Assembly (NCBI GenBank): GCA_036802945.1
Contig: DAIRVG010000011.1
Coordinates: 8,890 to 72,889, forward strand
Origin: Gp6-AA40 sp036802945
GTDB lineage: Bacteria > Acidobacteriota > Vicinamibacteria > Vicinamibacterales > UBA2999
Direction of reading: 5' to 3'
Length of the DNA: 64,000 bases
In this document: positions 43,006 to 51,271 of the stretch, piece after piece
Layout of the letters: every line of letters starts with the position of its first letter
Numbering within the stretch: the stretch's first letter is position 1
Program-made: the position numbers and the translations under genes
Notes under the pieces: generated by a model
What the model was told of the DNA's origin: nothing
The model's database searches: none
What the model saw: the letters and a program-made list of their open reading frames with translations, nothing else

Positions 43006-43381
43006 TCGCATTCTCGCCGCCGGCCTGCTCGTTGCGTCACTCGGTGCGTCCGCGTGCCTCGGTACTGCGCCTTCGCCGACGACGGGGCTGACGGGAGTGG
43101 TGGTGCGCGGACCGATCACGCCGGTCTGCCGACTCGACGTGCCGTGCGACGCGCCATTCAGCGCCGGCTTCATCGTGCAGCGTGCCGGACGGCAGGTCGC
43201 GCAGTTTCAATCAGACTCGGCTGGCCAGTTCACGGTATACCTGCAGCCGGGAACGTACTCGGTCGTGCCGAACGCTGATGCGCCTCTCATCTCGCCGACG
43301 TCGCAGGCGAAACAAGTCACCGTTGGCGACACCGGCCCGCTGACCGTCGTGCGCCTTACTTTCGACACGGGAATTCGATAG
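42992..43381 (+). CDS. Small lipoprotein with a beta-sandwich domain; probable CTG start
   Basis: No ATG, GTG or TTG lies upstream of the signal sequence. Starting at CTG 42992 gives MKPDNRILAAGLLVASLGAS then ACLG, a textbook lipoprotein leader with Cys near residue 22. Starting at GTG 43097 instead would cut off the leader. The mature part VFVQRAGRQVAQFQSDSAGQ-like region (here GFIVQRAGRQVAQFQSDSAG, then YLQPGTYSVVPN) resembles carboxypeptidase-regulatory-like beta-sandwiches. CTG 42992 overlaps the cytochrome gene by 14 bp. No ribosome site is visible. Confidence 0.55.
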   Translation: MKPDNRILAAGLLVASLGASACLGTAPSPTTGLTGVVVRGPITPVCRLDVPCDAPFSAGFIVQRAGRQVAQFQSDSAGQFTVYLQPGTYSVVPNADAPLISPTSQAKQVTVGDTGPLTVVRLTFDTGIR

Positions 43382-43396
43382 CACGTGAGGAACTCC

Positions 43397-44428
43397 ATGC
43401 GACGCAGCCGCAGACGTTTTCTCAAGCTTGGAGTTGCGGTTGGTGCGCTGACAGGGGCCTCCGCCGACACGCGTAACGTGTGGGCCGCGGCCCGAGCGAA
43501 GTCAAGGGCCCAGGGCCCCACGGCTCCCAGGACACGCACTGTCCAGACGCCTATCCTGAATGTCGGCTTCGAGGAAAGCGGTGATCCCCAGGGCTTCCCG
43601 ATCATCCTGTTGCACGGCTTTCCGGACGACGTGCGCGCGTGGGACGAAGTGACGACATCGCTCGCGGGCAAGGGACACCGCGTCATCGTTCCGTTCCTCC
43701 GGGGGTACGGAGCGACGCGCTTTCGTGACGCGGCGGCTCCGCGGATGGGGGAGCAGGCCGCGATTGGCCAGGATCTGATCGATTTCGCCGACGCGCTTGG
43801 ACTGTCCCGATTCGCGGTGGCTGGCTACGACTGGGGTAACCGCGCCGCGTGCATTGCCTCGGCGCTTCACCCGGATCGCGTGCGAGCGGCGGTCCTCATC
43901 GGCGGGTACACGATCCAGGACACCGTGTCGCCGCCGCAGCCGATCGCTCCGGAACGCGAACGGGCTCTCTGGTACCAGTGGTACTTCAACACCGAGCGGG
44001 GGCGCGCCGGGCTGGCGGCAAACCGCCGCCCGCTGTGCCGGCTGTTGTGGGAATTATGGTCGCCGACGTGGCACTTCACGGACGACACATACGCGCGAAC
44101 GGCGCCGTCGTTTGACAACCCGGACTTTGTCGATGTCGTGATCCACTCGTATCGCCACCGGAATATGAACGCGCCCGGTGAACCACGATTCATCGAGGTG
44201 GAGCGCCAGCTGGCGAAGCGCCCGAAGATCCAGGTGCCCTCGATTGTGCTGCTCGGCGCTGACGATGGCGTCGGGGGCCCGCCGCCGGCGGATTCGCCAG
44301 CCGAACGCGCGTTCTTCACGGCGCTCGCCGCGCGTCGCATCGTGCGCGGTGCCGGACACTTCCTACCGCGCGAAAAGCCGGATGCCGTCTCGTCCGCGCT
44401 GATCGAGCTGATGGCGACGACGAAATAG
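43397..44428 (+). CDS. Tat-exported alpha/beta hydrolase, epoxide-hydrolase/haloalkane-dehalogenase type
   Basis: ATG 43397 has GAGG 6 nt upstream and is preferred to GTG 43385. 343 residues. RRSRRRFLKLGVAVGAL is a twin-arginine leader. The hydrolase core has LLHGFPDD (oxyanion loop HGFP), the nucleophile elbow AGYDWGNRAA with Asp in place of Ser, as in epoxide hydrolases and dehalogenases, and a late GAGHFLPREKP His. The acid is probably in LLGADDGVGG. Reaction: hydrolysis via an aspartyl ester; substrate unknown. Last gene of the operon begun at 38519. Confidence 0.8.
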   Translation: MRRSRRRFLKLGVAVGALTGASADTRNVWAAARAKSRAQGPTAPRTRTVQTPILNVGFEESGDPQGFPIILLHGFPDDVRAWDEVTTSLAGKGHRVIVPFLRGYGATRFRDAAAPRMGEQAAIGQDLIDFADALGLSRFAVAGYDWGNRAACIASALHPDRVRAAVLIGGYTIQDTVSPPQPIAPERERALWYQWYFNTERGRAGLAANRRPLCRLLWELWSPTWHFTDDTYARTAPSFDNPDFVDVVIHSYRHRNMNAPGEPRFIEVERQLAKRPKIQVPSIVLLGADDGVGGPPPADSPAERAFFTALAARRIVRGAGHFLPREKPDAVSSALIELMATTK

Positions 44429-44481
44429 ATTGGGCACAATGGTTTAATTTGAAACGGACGGCACAGGAGGATGGAGCTGAG

Positions 44482-45066
44482 ATGGAGTGCGTGAAGTGCG
44501 GCGAGCAAAACGTCGGAGGCGTGGAGGCGTGCGCCCGGTGCACGTGGCCGTTCTCGCTGCCCGCCTGGAAGTCGACGTCGTTCTGGATACGGCGGATCAC
44601 CGTGGACACCGGGAGTATCAACGCGAAAGGCCAGACCCCGGAGCTGAATACGTTGGAGCGTTGGGAGGCCGAAGGGAAAATCGACCTTCAACGTTCCGAC
44701 ACGATGCCTCGGGAGATGGGCGGGGAGGCGTGGGTTATGAAGGCCCGCCATCTCAGTGCCCAACCAGGCCTGTTCAGTCTGGATCCCGATGTGCTCGAGG
44801 GGCCGGACGTGCTCGCAGGACCCGATCTGCGTTCCGAGCTCGAGGAAATTCTGTTTCCTGATGCCCGTCCAGTGACGGACAACCAGGCCTCCGATGTCGA
44901 GCACCTGAGGCGTCACGTATTGGCTGGCTGCGATGTATTTGTGACGCTCAACGTGAACGACTTCGTATTGCGAGGGCGCAGCGAGGAACTGCGTGCGCGA
45001 GGCATTTGGGTCCTCACCCCAACGGAGCTGGTTCGGTTGTTGAGCGAGCTGTACGAATGGGCGTGA
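44482..45066 (+). CDS. Zinc-ribbon joined to a PIN-like domain (tentative)
   Basis: ATG 44482 follows GGAG; 194 residues; TTG 44449 would add 11. Residues 2-25 form a zinc ribbon (CVKCGEQN and CARC). Residues 35-190 resemble PIN-domain endonucleases: RITVDTGSINAKGQTPELN (early Asp), a helix LERWEAEGKIDLQ, and VFVTLNVNDFVLRGRSEELR with ARGIWVLTPTELVRLL. Not all of the four PIN acidic residues are obvious, as a TLNVND segment has Asn where Asp is usual. No antitoxin gene is adjacent. Cytoplasmic. Confidence 0.5.
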   Translation: MECVKCGEQNVGGVEACARCTWPFSLPAWKSTSFWIRRITVDTGSINAKGQTPELNTLERWEAEGKIDLQRSDTMPREMGGEAWVMKARHLSAQPGLFSLDPDVLEGPDVLAGPDLRSELEEILFPDARPVTDNQASDVEHLRRHVLAGCDVFVTLNVNDFVLRGRSEELRARGIWVLTPTELVRLLSELYEWA

Positions 45067-45117
45067 GTCGTGCCGTCGCGTCGCTCGCGCAGGGGTCGGC
45101 TGTCTCTGCAATCGCAG

Positions 45118-45139
45118 GGCGGGCCTTGTTAGGCCCGCC
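45118..45139. terminator. Hairpin between convergent genes, probable bidirectional terminator
   Basis: GGCGGGCCT-TGTT-AGGCCCGCC (perfect 9-bp stem) lies between the zinc-ribbon/PIN-like gene and the stop of the NCS1 permease. No T-tract of note on either side. Confidence 0.55.
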
Positions 45140-45140
45140 A

Positions 45141-46625
45141 TCAGCGTGAACCCGCGAGTCGTCGTGGGGCGAGCAACAGGTACAGGGCAAAGCTCAGGCC
45201 GAACGTCACGAACCATGCGTAGGTGTAGAGCGAATCGAGGAATGTCGGGTTCGCCACTTGTCCGCCAGGCGTCAGTGCCGCCCTCAGGAAGCCGGGCACG
45301 ACGGGAAGCACCGCGAGCACGAGCGCAATTACTGCCCGGGGGTTGATGCCGCCCGAGTAGGTGTAGCGCCCTTGCAGCTTGAACAGATCCACCAGCGACA
45401 ACTCGCGTCGTCGCAACACCCAGTAATCCGCAATCAGGATCCCGCCGATTGCTCCCATCAGGCTCGAGTAGCCGATCAGCCACGTGAAGATGTACGCGGC
45501 CGCATCCGCGTACAGTTTCCACGGCATCATGACGATCCCGATGACGGCGGTGATGAGTCCGCCGATGACGTAGCTGATACGCCGCGGCGCCAGGCTCGAA
45601 AAGTCATTCGCCGGCGACACCACGTTGGCCGCCATGTTCGTCGTCAACTGCGCGAGCAGGATGATGAGCGCGCCGAAGATGATGATCGGCGCGCTGCCGA
45701 TGCGCGCGATGAGCACGACGGGATCCCAGATGGCCTCCCCGAAGAGCACGATGGTCGCGCTGGTGACAGCCACACCGATGAAGGCGAATGCGGTCATCGT
45801 TGCAGGCAGCCCGAGCGCTTGGCCGAGCGCCTGCGACTTCTGACTCCGCGCATAGCGGGTGAAGTCCGGAATGTTCAGGCTGAGCGTCGCCCAGTAGCCG
45901 ACGTTGGCGGTCAGCGCGGCAGGGAAGAGCTGCCAGAACGGCACGTGCGCCGTCTGCAGCCGCACCGACTCGCTCAGGATGCGTCCAAGTCCGCCACCAC
46001 GGAATATCGCCCATGCGAGGAGCAGCGCGCCTCCGGCGAGCAGGAGCGGCGCCGACCACCCTTCGAGCTTCTTGATGCCTTCGAGGCCGTTGATGATGAT
46101 CCAGACCTGGATCAACCAGAAGATCGCGAATGAGATCCAGATGCCGGCGGCCATCCCGCTCCATGCCGGCCACGCCGCGGCGAGGAGCGCGTTCAACGCC
46201 AGCGCGCCAATCCACGTCTGGATGCCGAACCACCCGCAGGCCACGAGCGCCCGGAGCATCGCCGGAATGTTGGCGCCGCGGACGCCGAAGCTCGCGCGGC
46301 AGAGCACCGGAAACGAGACGCCGTACTTCGTGCCAGCGTGTGCGTTGAGGATCATCGGCACCAGGACGATGGTGTTGCCGAGGAGGATCGTGAGCATGGC
46401 CTGCCACCAGGTCATGCCCTGCTGCATGAGTCCCGATGCCAGCGTGTAGGTGGTGATAACCACGCTCATCCCGATCCAGAGCGCGGCGATGTGATAGGTG
46501 GACCATGTGCGGCGCGCGAGCGCGGTCGGCGCGAGGTCGGGGTTCCAGAGAGGACTGCCGGAGAGATCTTCGGTGACTTCGACGAAGTCTTTGTTTAAGC
46601 CACGAAGGTCACGAAGTGTCGACAT
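45141..46625 (-). CDS. NCS1-family nucleobase permease (cytosine/uracil/allantoin type)
   Basis: A 494-residue protein with about twelve membrane helices. The N-terminus SPLWNPDLAPTALARRTWST then YHIAALWIGM is the NCS1 signature, and MLRALVACGWFGIQTWIGAL and TTNMAANVVSPANDFSSLAP follow. Together with PreA and dihydropyrimidinase nearby, uracil, thymine or a related ring is the likely cargo. The first ten residues (MSTLRDLRGL) are encoded by the arm of a CCACGAAGG-type repeat, so the start region has been rebuilt by the repeat; no other start fits before the first conserved block. Confidence 0.85.
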   Translation of the reverse strand: MSTLRDLRGLNKDFVEVTEDLSGSPLWNPDLAPTALARRTWSTYHIAALWIGMSVVITTYTLASGLMQQGMTWWQAMLTILLGNTIVLVPMILNAHAGTKYGVSFPVLCRASFGVRGANIPAMLRALVACGWFGIQTWIGALALNALLAAAWPAWSGMAAGIWISFAIFWLIQVWIIINGLEGIKKLEGWSAPLLLAGGALLLAWAIFRGGGLGRILSESVRLQTAHVPFWQLFPAALTANVGYWATLSLNIPDFTRYARSQKSQALGQALGLPATMTAFAFIGVAVTSATIVLFGEAIWDPVVLIARIGSAPIIIFGALIILLAQLTTNMAANVVSPANDFSSLAPRRISYVIGGLITAVIGIVMMPWKLYADAAAYIFTWLIGYSSLMGAIGGILIADYWVLRRRELSLVDLFKLQGRYTYSGGINPRAVIALVLAVLPVVPGFLRAALTPGGQVANPTFLDSLYTYAWFVTFGLSFALYLLLAPRRLAGSR

Positions 46626-46660
46626 TTCTAGGCTTCGTGTGCTCCGTGTCCTTCGTGGTC
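46599..46660. repeat. CCACGAAGG-type inverted repeat
   Basis: The left arm GCCACGAAGGTCACGAAG (plus strand) and right arm ending CCTTCGTGGTC form a hairpin with a short loop between preA and the permease gene. The left arm is inside the first codons of the permease reading frame. Confidence 0.75.
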
Positions 46661-46680
46661 AAATCCTTCGTTCGTCGACG

Positions 46681-47799
46681 TCAGCGCGCCGCTGTCTCGG
46701 AAGCGGCGTACCCTTCGGCCTCGTGGCCTCCGTGATAGTCCTTCGCTTCTGGGCGCCGGATTTTCGAGTGCGTCACGACGCGATCGCGGCGGATGCCTCG
46801 GAAATCCTCGAGCGTCTTCCAGCCCTGCCGCTCCATCGTTTCGCGCATCCCTGACGTCAACGCCTTGATGACATTCGGACCAATCGCGTGGTCGAGCATC
46901 GCGGCGGTGCACACCTGCACCGTGCCGCATCCGAGAAGGAAATAGTTGAGCGCCTGGGTGAAGTCCGCCACGCCGCCGATCCCCGAAAACGATTTATCGG
47001 GAAATCCCTGCGTGAGCTGCGATATCTTGGCCATGGAGAGCGGCAGGATCGCGGGGCCGCCCAGTCCCCCGCTCGACACGAGCCCGTCGACATTCATTTC
47101 GAACTCGAGAGTTTCCGGATCGATCGGTGGGAGCGACGGGAAGGTGTTCGACGAGACGATCGCGTCCGCGCCTCCGAGGAACGCACCCCGCGCTTCGACC
47201 ACGATGTCAGTCGTCGACGGCGTGAGCTTGGCCCAGACCGGGATGCGCGCGACCTGCTTGACGACCTCGGTGACGACGGAGATGAGCTCCTCGTCCTTGC
47301 CGATATTGGAGCCCATGTCCTTGCGGTCCATGTGCGGGCACGACAAGTTCAGCTCGAGGGCGTCCGCCCCTTCGTCCTGGCACGCCTTGGCCAGTGTCTG
47401 CCAGTTCGCCAGTTCCTGGTCGCTGCCGGACCCCGCCATGATCGATGCGACCAGTACGCGATTCTGATACGCCTTCTTGATGCGCGCGATCCGCGGTATC
47501 CACCAGTCGAGCGTCTTGTCTGAGATGAGCTCCCAGTTCCACGAGGAGTGGAGTACGGTGCCAGGGCGCTTCTGCATCGAGAGCCGGGCGGACTCGGTCG
47601 CGGCGCGCAGGAATTTCGTCTTCGGCCCGTCGACGTTGACCACCGGATGAAGCCCGATCGTTTTTGTCACGACGCCACCCCAGCCCGCGTCGAACGCGCG
47701 CATGATGTTGGTGTCGGACTCGGTCGGCGGCGCCGACGACAAGAGAAACGGATTTTCGAAGCGGAGGCCCGTGAACGTCGTCGCGAGGTCTACGCCCAT
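46681..47799 (-). CDS. preA: Dihydropyrimidine dehydrogenase catalytic subunit-like protein (PreA), no ferredoxin domain
   Basis: A 372-residue protein. The FMN-binding TIM barrel is clear: GVDLATTFTGLRFENPFLLS, TKTIGLHPVVNVDGPKTKFL, NLSCPHMDRKDMGSNIGKDE, VWAKLTPSTTDI and FSGIGGVADFTQALNYFLLG. E. coli PreA ends with two [4Fe-4S] ferredoxin-type CxxCxxC blocks; here the protein stops after the barrel and has none. The last residues (YHGGHEAEGYAASETAAR) have repeat-like DNA, suggesting that the 3' end was replaced. No PreT gene is in the window. It would reduce uracil or thymine in the first step of the reductive pathway. Confidence 0.85.
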   Translation of the reverse strand: MGVDLATTFTGLRFENPFLLSSAPPTESDTNIMRAFDAGWGGVVTKTIGLHPVVNVDGPKTKFLRAATESARLSMQKRPGTVLHSSWNWELISDKTLDWWIPRIARIKKAYQNRVLVASIMAGSGSDQELANWQTLAKACQDEGADALELNLSCPHMDRKDMGSNIGKDEELISVVTEVVKQVARIPVWAKLTPSTTDIVVEARGAFLGGADAIVSSNTFPSLPPIDPETLEFEMNVDGLVSSGGLGGPAILPLSMAKISQLTQGFPDKSFSGIGGVADFTQALNYFLLGCGTVQVCTAAMLDHAIGPNVIKALTSGMRETMERQGWKTLEDFRGIRRDRVVTHSKIRRPEAKDYHGGHEAEGYAASETAAR

Positions 47800-47827
47800 G
47801 GCAAGTCCCCCTTTGGGAAAGCGTGAC

Positions 47828-47836
47828 TATATAGCA
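47828..47836 (-). promoter_or_regulatory. Putative extended -10 element of preA
   Basis: Reading on the minus strand, TGC-TATATA is an extended -10 motif located about 28 nt before the preA start, with AAGGGGGA as the ribosome site. No good -35 hexamer is seen, as is common with extended -10 promoters. Confidence 0.45.
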
Positions 47837-47939
47837 GAATTGGTCCCCGCCTCCGTCTGCGGCTATGGCGATGCTGCGCCGCAATGACGCGTGTAGGCTT
47901 GCCGCGCCGAAGCGCGAACGCGCGAAGGCGGGAGGAATC

Positions 47940-48371
47940 ATGCCCCGAAAACTGGTTGGCGGCCTCATACAGGCGGCCGCTCCTCTTACAGATCCGTCCA
48001 CGCCCATCGACAAGATCCGCCAAGCGGTGATCGACGCGCACATCCCGCTCATCGAGGAAGCAGGGCAGGATGCTTACTGGTATGACATCGCGGAGGCGGT
48101 GCCGGGTCCCACGACGGAGCTGATAGCGCAATGCGCGAAAAAGCATCAAATGGCGATGGTCGAGGCGCCGTGGAGCATCGGGCGGTTCTATGGCTCATCG
48201 TACTTCGTCGATCCCCGCGGCAACATCATCGCCGTGGGATCGGAGGATAAGGACGAGCTCGTCGTGGCCGAGATGGACCTCGACATGATCGAAGACGTGC
48301 GCCGCGTGTGGCAGTTCTATCGAGACCGCCGTCCCGCGAGCTATGGGTCGATGGCCGAGCAGCTCCCGTGA
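47940..48371 (+). pseudogene. Beta-ureidopropionase remnant with two in-frame internal deletions
   Basis: A 143-residue frame from ATG 47940 behind GGAGGA. Three segments match beta-ureidopropionase (N-carbamoyl-beta-alanine amidohydrolase, about 290 residues): the start (LIQAAAPLTDPSTPIDKIRQ and IPLIEEAGQ), a middle (WYDIAEAVPGPTTELIAQCA and KKHQMAM) and the end (EAPWSIGRFYGSSYFVDPRG, DKDELVVAEMDLDMIEDVRR and WQFYRDRRP). The joins after GQ and after MAM skip roughly 22 and 115 residues, including the segments carrying the catalytic Glu, Lys and Cys. It cannot be an active amidohydrolase. The frame is intact and its stop overlaps the dihydropyrimidinase start, so it may persist as a translational-coupling leader. 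Confidence 0.8.
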
Positions 48372-49741
48372 CGCTCCTCATCAAGAACGGCATCGTTGTC
48401 ACCGCCAGCGATCTCTACGAAGGCGACGTGTTCGTCGACGGTGAAAAGATCTCCGCCATTGGTTCGTCGCTGGCGATGAACGCGGATCGCGTCATCGACG
48501 CAAAGGGCAAGTACCTCTTCCCCGGCGGCATCGATGTGCACACGCATCTCGACATGCCGTTTGGCGGGACGACGTCGGCGGATGACTTCGAGTCGGGCAC
48601 CATCGCCGCTGCGCATGGCGGCACAACGACCGTGGTCGACTTCGCGATTCAGTACAAGGGTCAGACGCTGCACCACGCATGGAACACGTGGATGAAGAAG
48701 GCGGACGGAAAGGCGGCCATCGACTACGGCTTCCACATGATCATCACGGAGCTCTCCGATCAGGTGGAACTGGAGATGGACGCGCTCGTGCGCCAGGGTG
48801 TGACCTCGTTCAAGCTGTTCATGGCGTATCCCGGCGTCTTCATGCTGGACGACGCGAGCATCTTCAGGGCGCTGCTGCGGACAGGGAAGAACGGCGGGAC
48901 GATCTGCATGCACGCCGAGAACGGCGGCGTCATCGACGTGCTCGTGAAGAAGGCACTCGCTGAAGGGAAGACCGCGCCGAAATATCACGCGCTGACGCGC
49001 CCTGCTCGCGCGGAGGCTGAGGCGACGCATCGTGCCATTGCACTTGCCGAGATCGCGGACGTGCCGATCTACATCGTTCACCTGTCGGCCGCCGAGGCGC
49101 TCGAGATGGTGACGGAGGCGCGCGACCGGGGACTCCCTGCGTTCGCGGAGACGTGCCCGCAATATCTGTTCCTGTCGTACGAGAACTACGAGGAGCCAGG
49201 ATTCGCAGGAGCAAAGTACGTGATGAGCCCGCCGCTCCGGTCGAAAGAAACACAGGACCGGTTGTGGCGCGGCCTGGCATTCAACGATCTCCAGGCGATC
49301 TCAACGGATCACTGTCCCTTCTGCATGAAGGAACAGAAGACGATGGGGAAGGGAGACTTTTCCAAGATCCCGAACGGGGCGCCGGGGATCGAGACGCGGA
49401 TGAGCCTGGTGTACGACGGCGGCGTGAGGCCCGGTCGCATCTCGCTGAATCGCTTCGTGGAGCTGACCGCGACATCGCCCGCAAAGATCTTCGGTCTCTT
49501 TCCACGGAAGGGAACCATCGCCCCAGGCTCCGACGCCGACATCGTGATCTTCGATCCAGAGAAGAAGGTGCGTCTCTCCGCGAAGACGCTGCACATGAAG
49601 GTGGACTACAACCCGTACGAGGGGCGCGAGGTCACGGGCGCGACCGACACCGTCATCTCCCGCGGGCGCGTGATCATCGACAAGGGCAAGTTTGTCGGCC
49701 GCGCCGGATCCGGGTCGTTCATCAAACGGGCCGCCCGATGA
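48368..49741 (+). CDS. hydA: Dihydropyrimidinase / hydantoinase
   Basis: GTG 48368 overlaps the previous stop (GTGA) and gives 457 residues. The family signature is complete: PGGIDVHTHLDMPFGG (HxH), the metal-bridging Lys in TSFKLFMAYPG, CMHAENG (His), IYIVHLSAAEA (His) and ISTDHCPF (Asp). It hydrolyses dihydrouracil or dihydrothymine (or 5-substituted hydantoins) to N-carbamoyl-beta-amino acids, the second step of the pathway begun by PreA. The ring-opened product would normally go to beta-ureidopropionase, which is disabled here. Confidence 0.9.
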   Translation: MTLLIKNGIVVTASDLYEGDVFVDGEKISAIGSSLAMNADRVIDAKGKYLFPGGIDVHTHLDMPFGGTTSADDFESGTIAAAHGGTTTVVDFAIQYKGQTLHHAWNTWMKKADGKAAIDYGFHMIITELSDQVELEMDALVRQGVTSFKLFMAYPGVFMLDDASIFRALLRTGKNGGTICMHAENGGVIDVLVKKALAEGKTAPKYHALTRPARAEAEATHRAIALAEIADVPIYIVHLSAAEALEMVTEARDRGLPAFAETCPQYLFLSYENYEEPGFAGAKYVMSPPLRSKETQDRLWRGLAFNDLQAISTDHCPFCMKEQKTMGKGDFSKIPNGAPGIETRMSLVYDGGVRPGRISLNRFVELTATSPAKIFGLFPRKGTIAPGSDADIVIFDPEKKVRLSAKTLHMKVDYNPYEGREVTGATDTVISRGRVIIDKGKFVGRAGSGSFIKRAAR

Positions 49742-49758
49742 CGATGACGACGATCACG

Positions 49759-49828
49759 GGCCACGGAGACACGAAGACACGGAGAATATTCTTGGAATGG
49801 CCTCCGTGCCTTCGCGCCTCCGTGGCTC
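49759..49828. repeat. CCACGGAG/CACGAAG-type inverted repeat
   Basis: The left arm GGCCACGGAGACACGAAGAC and a right arm that in reverse complement reads AGCCACGGAGGCGCGAAGGC pair closely across a loop of about 20 nt. It lies between the dihydropyrimidinase and aminotransferase genes. Confidence 0.75.
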
Positions 49829-49843
49829 GTGGGGCCGAGGTAG

Positions 49844-49865
49844 GGCGGGTCCTTGTGGACGCGCC
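49844..49865. repeat. Imperfect hairpin of the GGCGGACC family
   Basis: GGCGGGTCC-TTGT-GGACGCGCC has one mismatch in a 9-bp stem, and lies 9 nt before the aminotransferase start. Confidence 0.55.
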
Positions 49866-49874
49866 GGGAGATTT

Positions 49875-51182
49875 ATGACTGGCGACGAAATCATTGCTCT
49901 GTCGAAGAAACATACCATCTCGGAGTGGGCCGTTCAGGGTGCGGTCGATCCGATTCCCGTCGATCGCGCGGAGGGCATCTACTTTTGGACGCCGGAAGGG
50001 AAGCGTTACATCGACTTCAACAGCCAGTTGATGTGCGTGAATATCGGCCACAGCGATCCGCGCGTGGTCAAGGCGATCCAGGAACAGGCGGCGCGGCTCT
50101 GTTACGTGACGCCGGGCGGCATGACGACGGAGCCGCGCGCACGTCTTGGTGCCAAGCTTGCGACGATCACGCCCGGCGATATCGACGTCTTCTTCTTCAC
50201 CAACGGCGGCGCCGAAGCCAATGAGAACGCCTTCAAGATCGCGCGCGCCGTCACCGGCCGCCAGAAGATCCTCGCGCGCTATCGCTCGTATCACGGGGCC
50301 ACGGCCGCGGCGATGGCGGCGACCGGCGAGCCGCGCAGCTGGAGTCAGCCGCCGATGCCGGGCATCGTGCACGTGCTCGACTGGTATCACGGCGTCGACT
50401 GCGGCCTGGACACCGCCGAACAGTCATTGCGGCACCTCGAAGAAGTGATCCAGCTCGAAGGACCATCGACGATCGCGGCATTCATCCTCGAGCCAGTCAC
50501 CGGTACGAACGGCATTCTGATTCCGCCGGACGGCTACATGCAGGGCGTGCGGGCGCTCTGCGACAAGCACGGGATCCTGATGATTGCGGACGAGGTGATG
50601 TCGGGATTCGGGCGCACGGGCGAATGGTTCGCGATCGATCACTGGAAGGTCGTGCCCGACATCATCACGATGGCAAAGGGGATCACGAGCGCGTACGTGC
50701 CGCTGGGTGCCGTCGGGATCAAGCGGAAGATCGCGGACCACTTCAACGACAAGCCGTTTCCGGGAGGCCTGACGTACAGCAGCCACGCGCTCGCGTGCGC
50801 GGCGGCGCTGGCGACGATTGCGGTTTATGAAGAGGACGGTCTGATCGATCGAGCGAAGCGGACCGGCACGCTGATGGCGGAGCTGCTGGCCGATCTCGAG
50901 AAACGCCATCCCTCGGTCGGAGCGGTCCGTTCGATCGGGTTGTTCGGCGTCATTGAACTGATTCGAAACCGCAAGACACGCGCGCCGATGGCGCCGTTCA
51001 ACGGCACCTCTCCAGAGATGGCCACCCTCGGCAAGTACTTCCGCCAGGAAGGGCTCTTTACGTTCGTGCGGTGGAACTATTTCTTCACGAATCCGCCGCT
51101 GACGATTACGGAAGCGGAGATGCGCGAGGCCTTCGGGATCATCGACCGCGGGTTGGAGACGACGGACAAAGCGGTCGAATAA
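49875..51182 (+). CDS. Class III (omega) aminotransferase, probably beta-alanine type
   Basis: 435 residues from ATG 49875 behind CGGGAG. Class III features: YFWTPEGKRYIDFNSQLMCV, FFFTNGGAEANENAFKIARA, the YHGATAAAMAATGE loop, FILEPVTGTNGILIPP, LMIADEVMSGFGRTG (Asp binding the PLP pyridine) and DIITMAKGITSAYVPLG, whose Lys forms the Schiff base. In this setting it would convert beta-alanine or 3-aminoisobutyrate to a semialdehyde, the last step of reductive pyrimidine breakdown. Substrate assignment is from context. Confidence 0.85.
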   Translation: MTGDEIIALSKKHTISEWAVQGAVDPIPVDRAEGIYFWTPEGKRYIDFNSQLMCVNIGHSDPRVVKAIQEQAARLCYVTPGGMTTEPRARLGAKLATITPGDIDVFFFTNGGAEANENAFKIARAVTGRQKILARYRSYHGATAAAMAATGEPRSWSQPPMPGIVHVLDWYHGVDCGLDTAEQSLRHLEEVIQLEGPSTIAAFILEPVTGTNGILIPPDGYMQGVRALCDKHGILMIADEVMSGFGRTGEWFAIDHWKVVPDIITMAKGITSAYVPLGAVGIKRKIADHFNDKPFPGGLTYSSHALACAAALATIAVYEEDGLIDRAKRTGTLMAELLADLEKRHPSVGAVRSIGLFGVIELIRNRKTRAPMAPFNGTSPEMATLGKYFRQEGLFTFVRWNYFFTNPPLTITEAEMREAFGIIDRGLETTDKAVE

Positions 51183-51238
51183 TCTCCACGATTTTCTCTG
51201 CGACGAGCCAAGGAGACACAGAGACACCGAGAACTATC

Positions 51239-51262
51239 GGGGCGGGTCGTACGACCCGCCCC
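51239..51262. terminator. 24-bp perfect palindrome between convergent genes
   Basis: GGGGCGGGTCGT followed by its exact reverse complement, ending 10 nt before the stop of the minus-strand cytochrome gene. A degenerate single arm of the CACGGAG-type repeat is at 51208-51235. Probably a bidirectional terminator. Confidence 0.6.
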
Positions 51263-51271
51263 TCGATGCTC

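Noticed and set aside
43867..45522. 551-codon open frame on the minus strand
   Set aside because: It crosses three unrelated genes in antisense and has no domain pattern.
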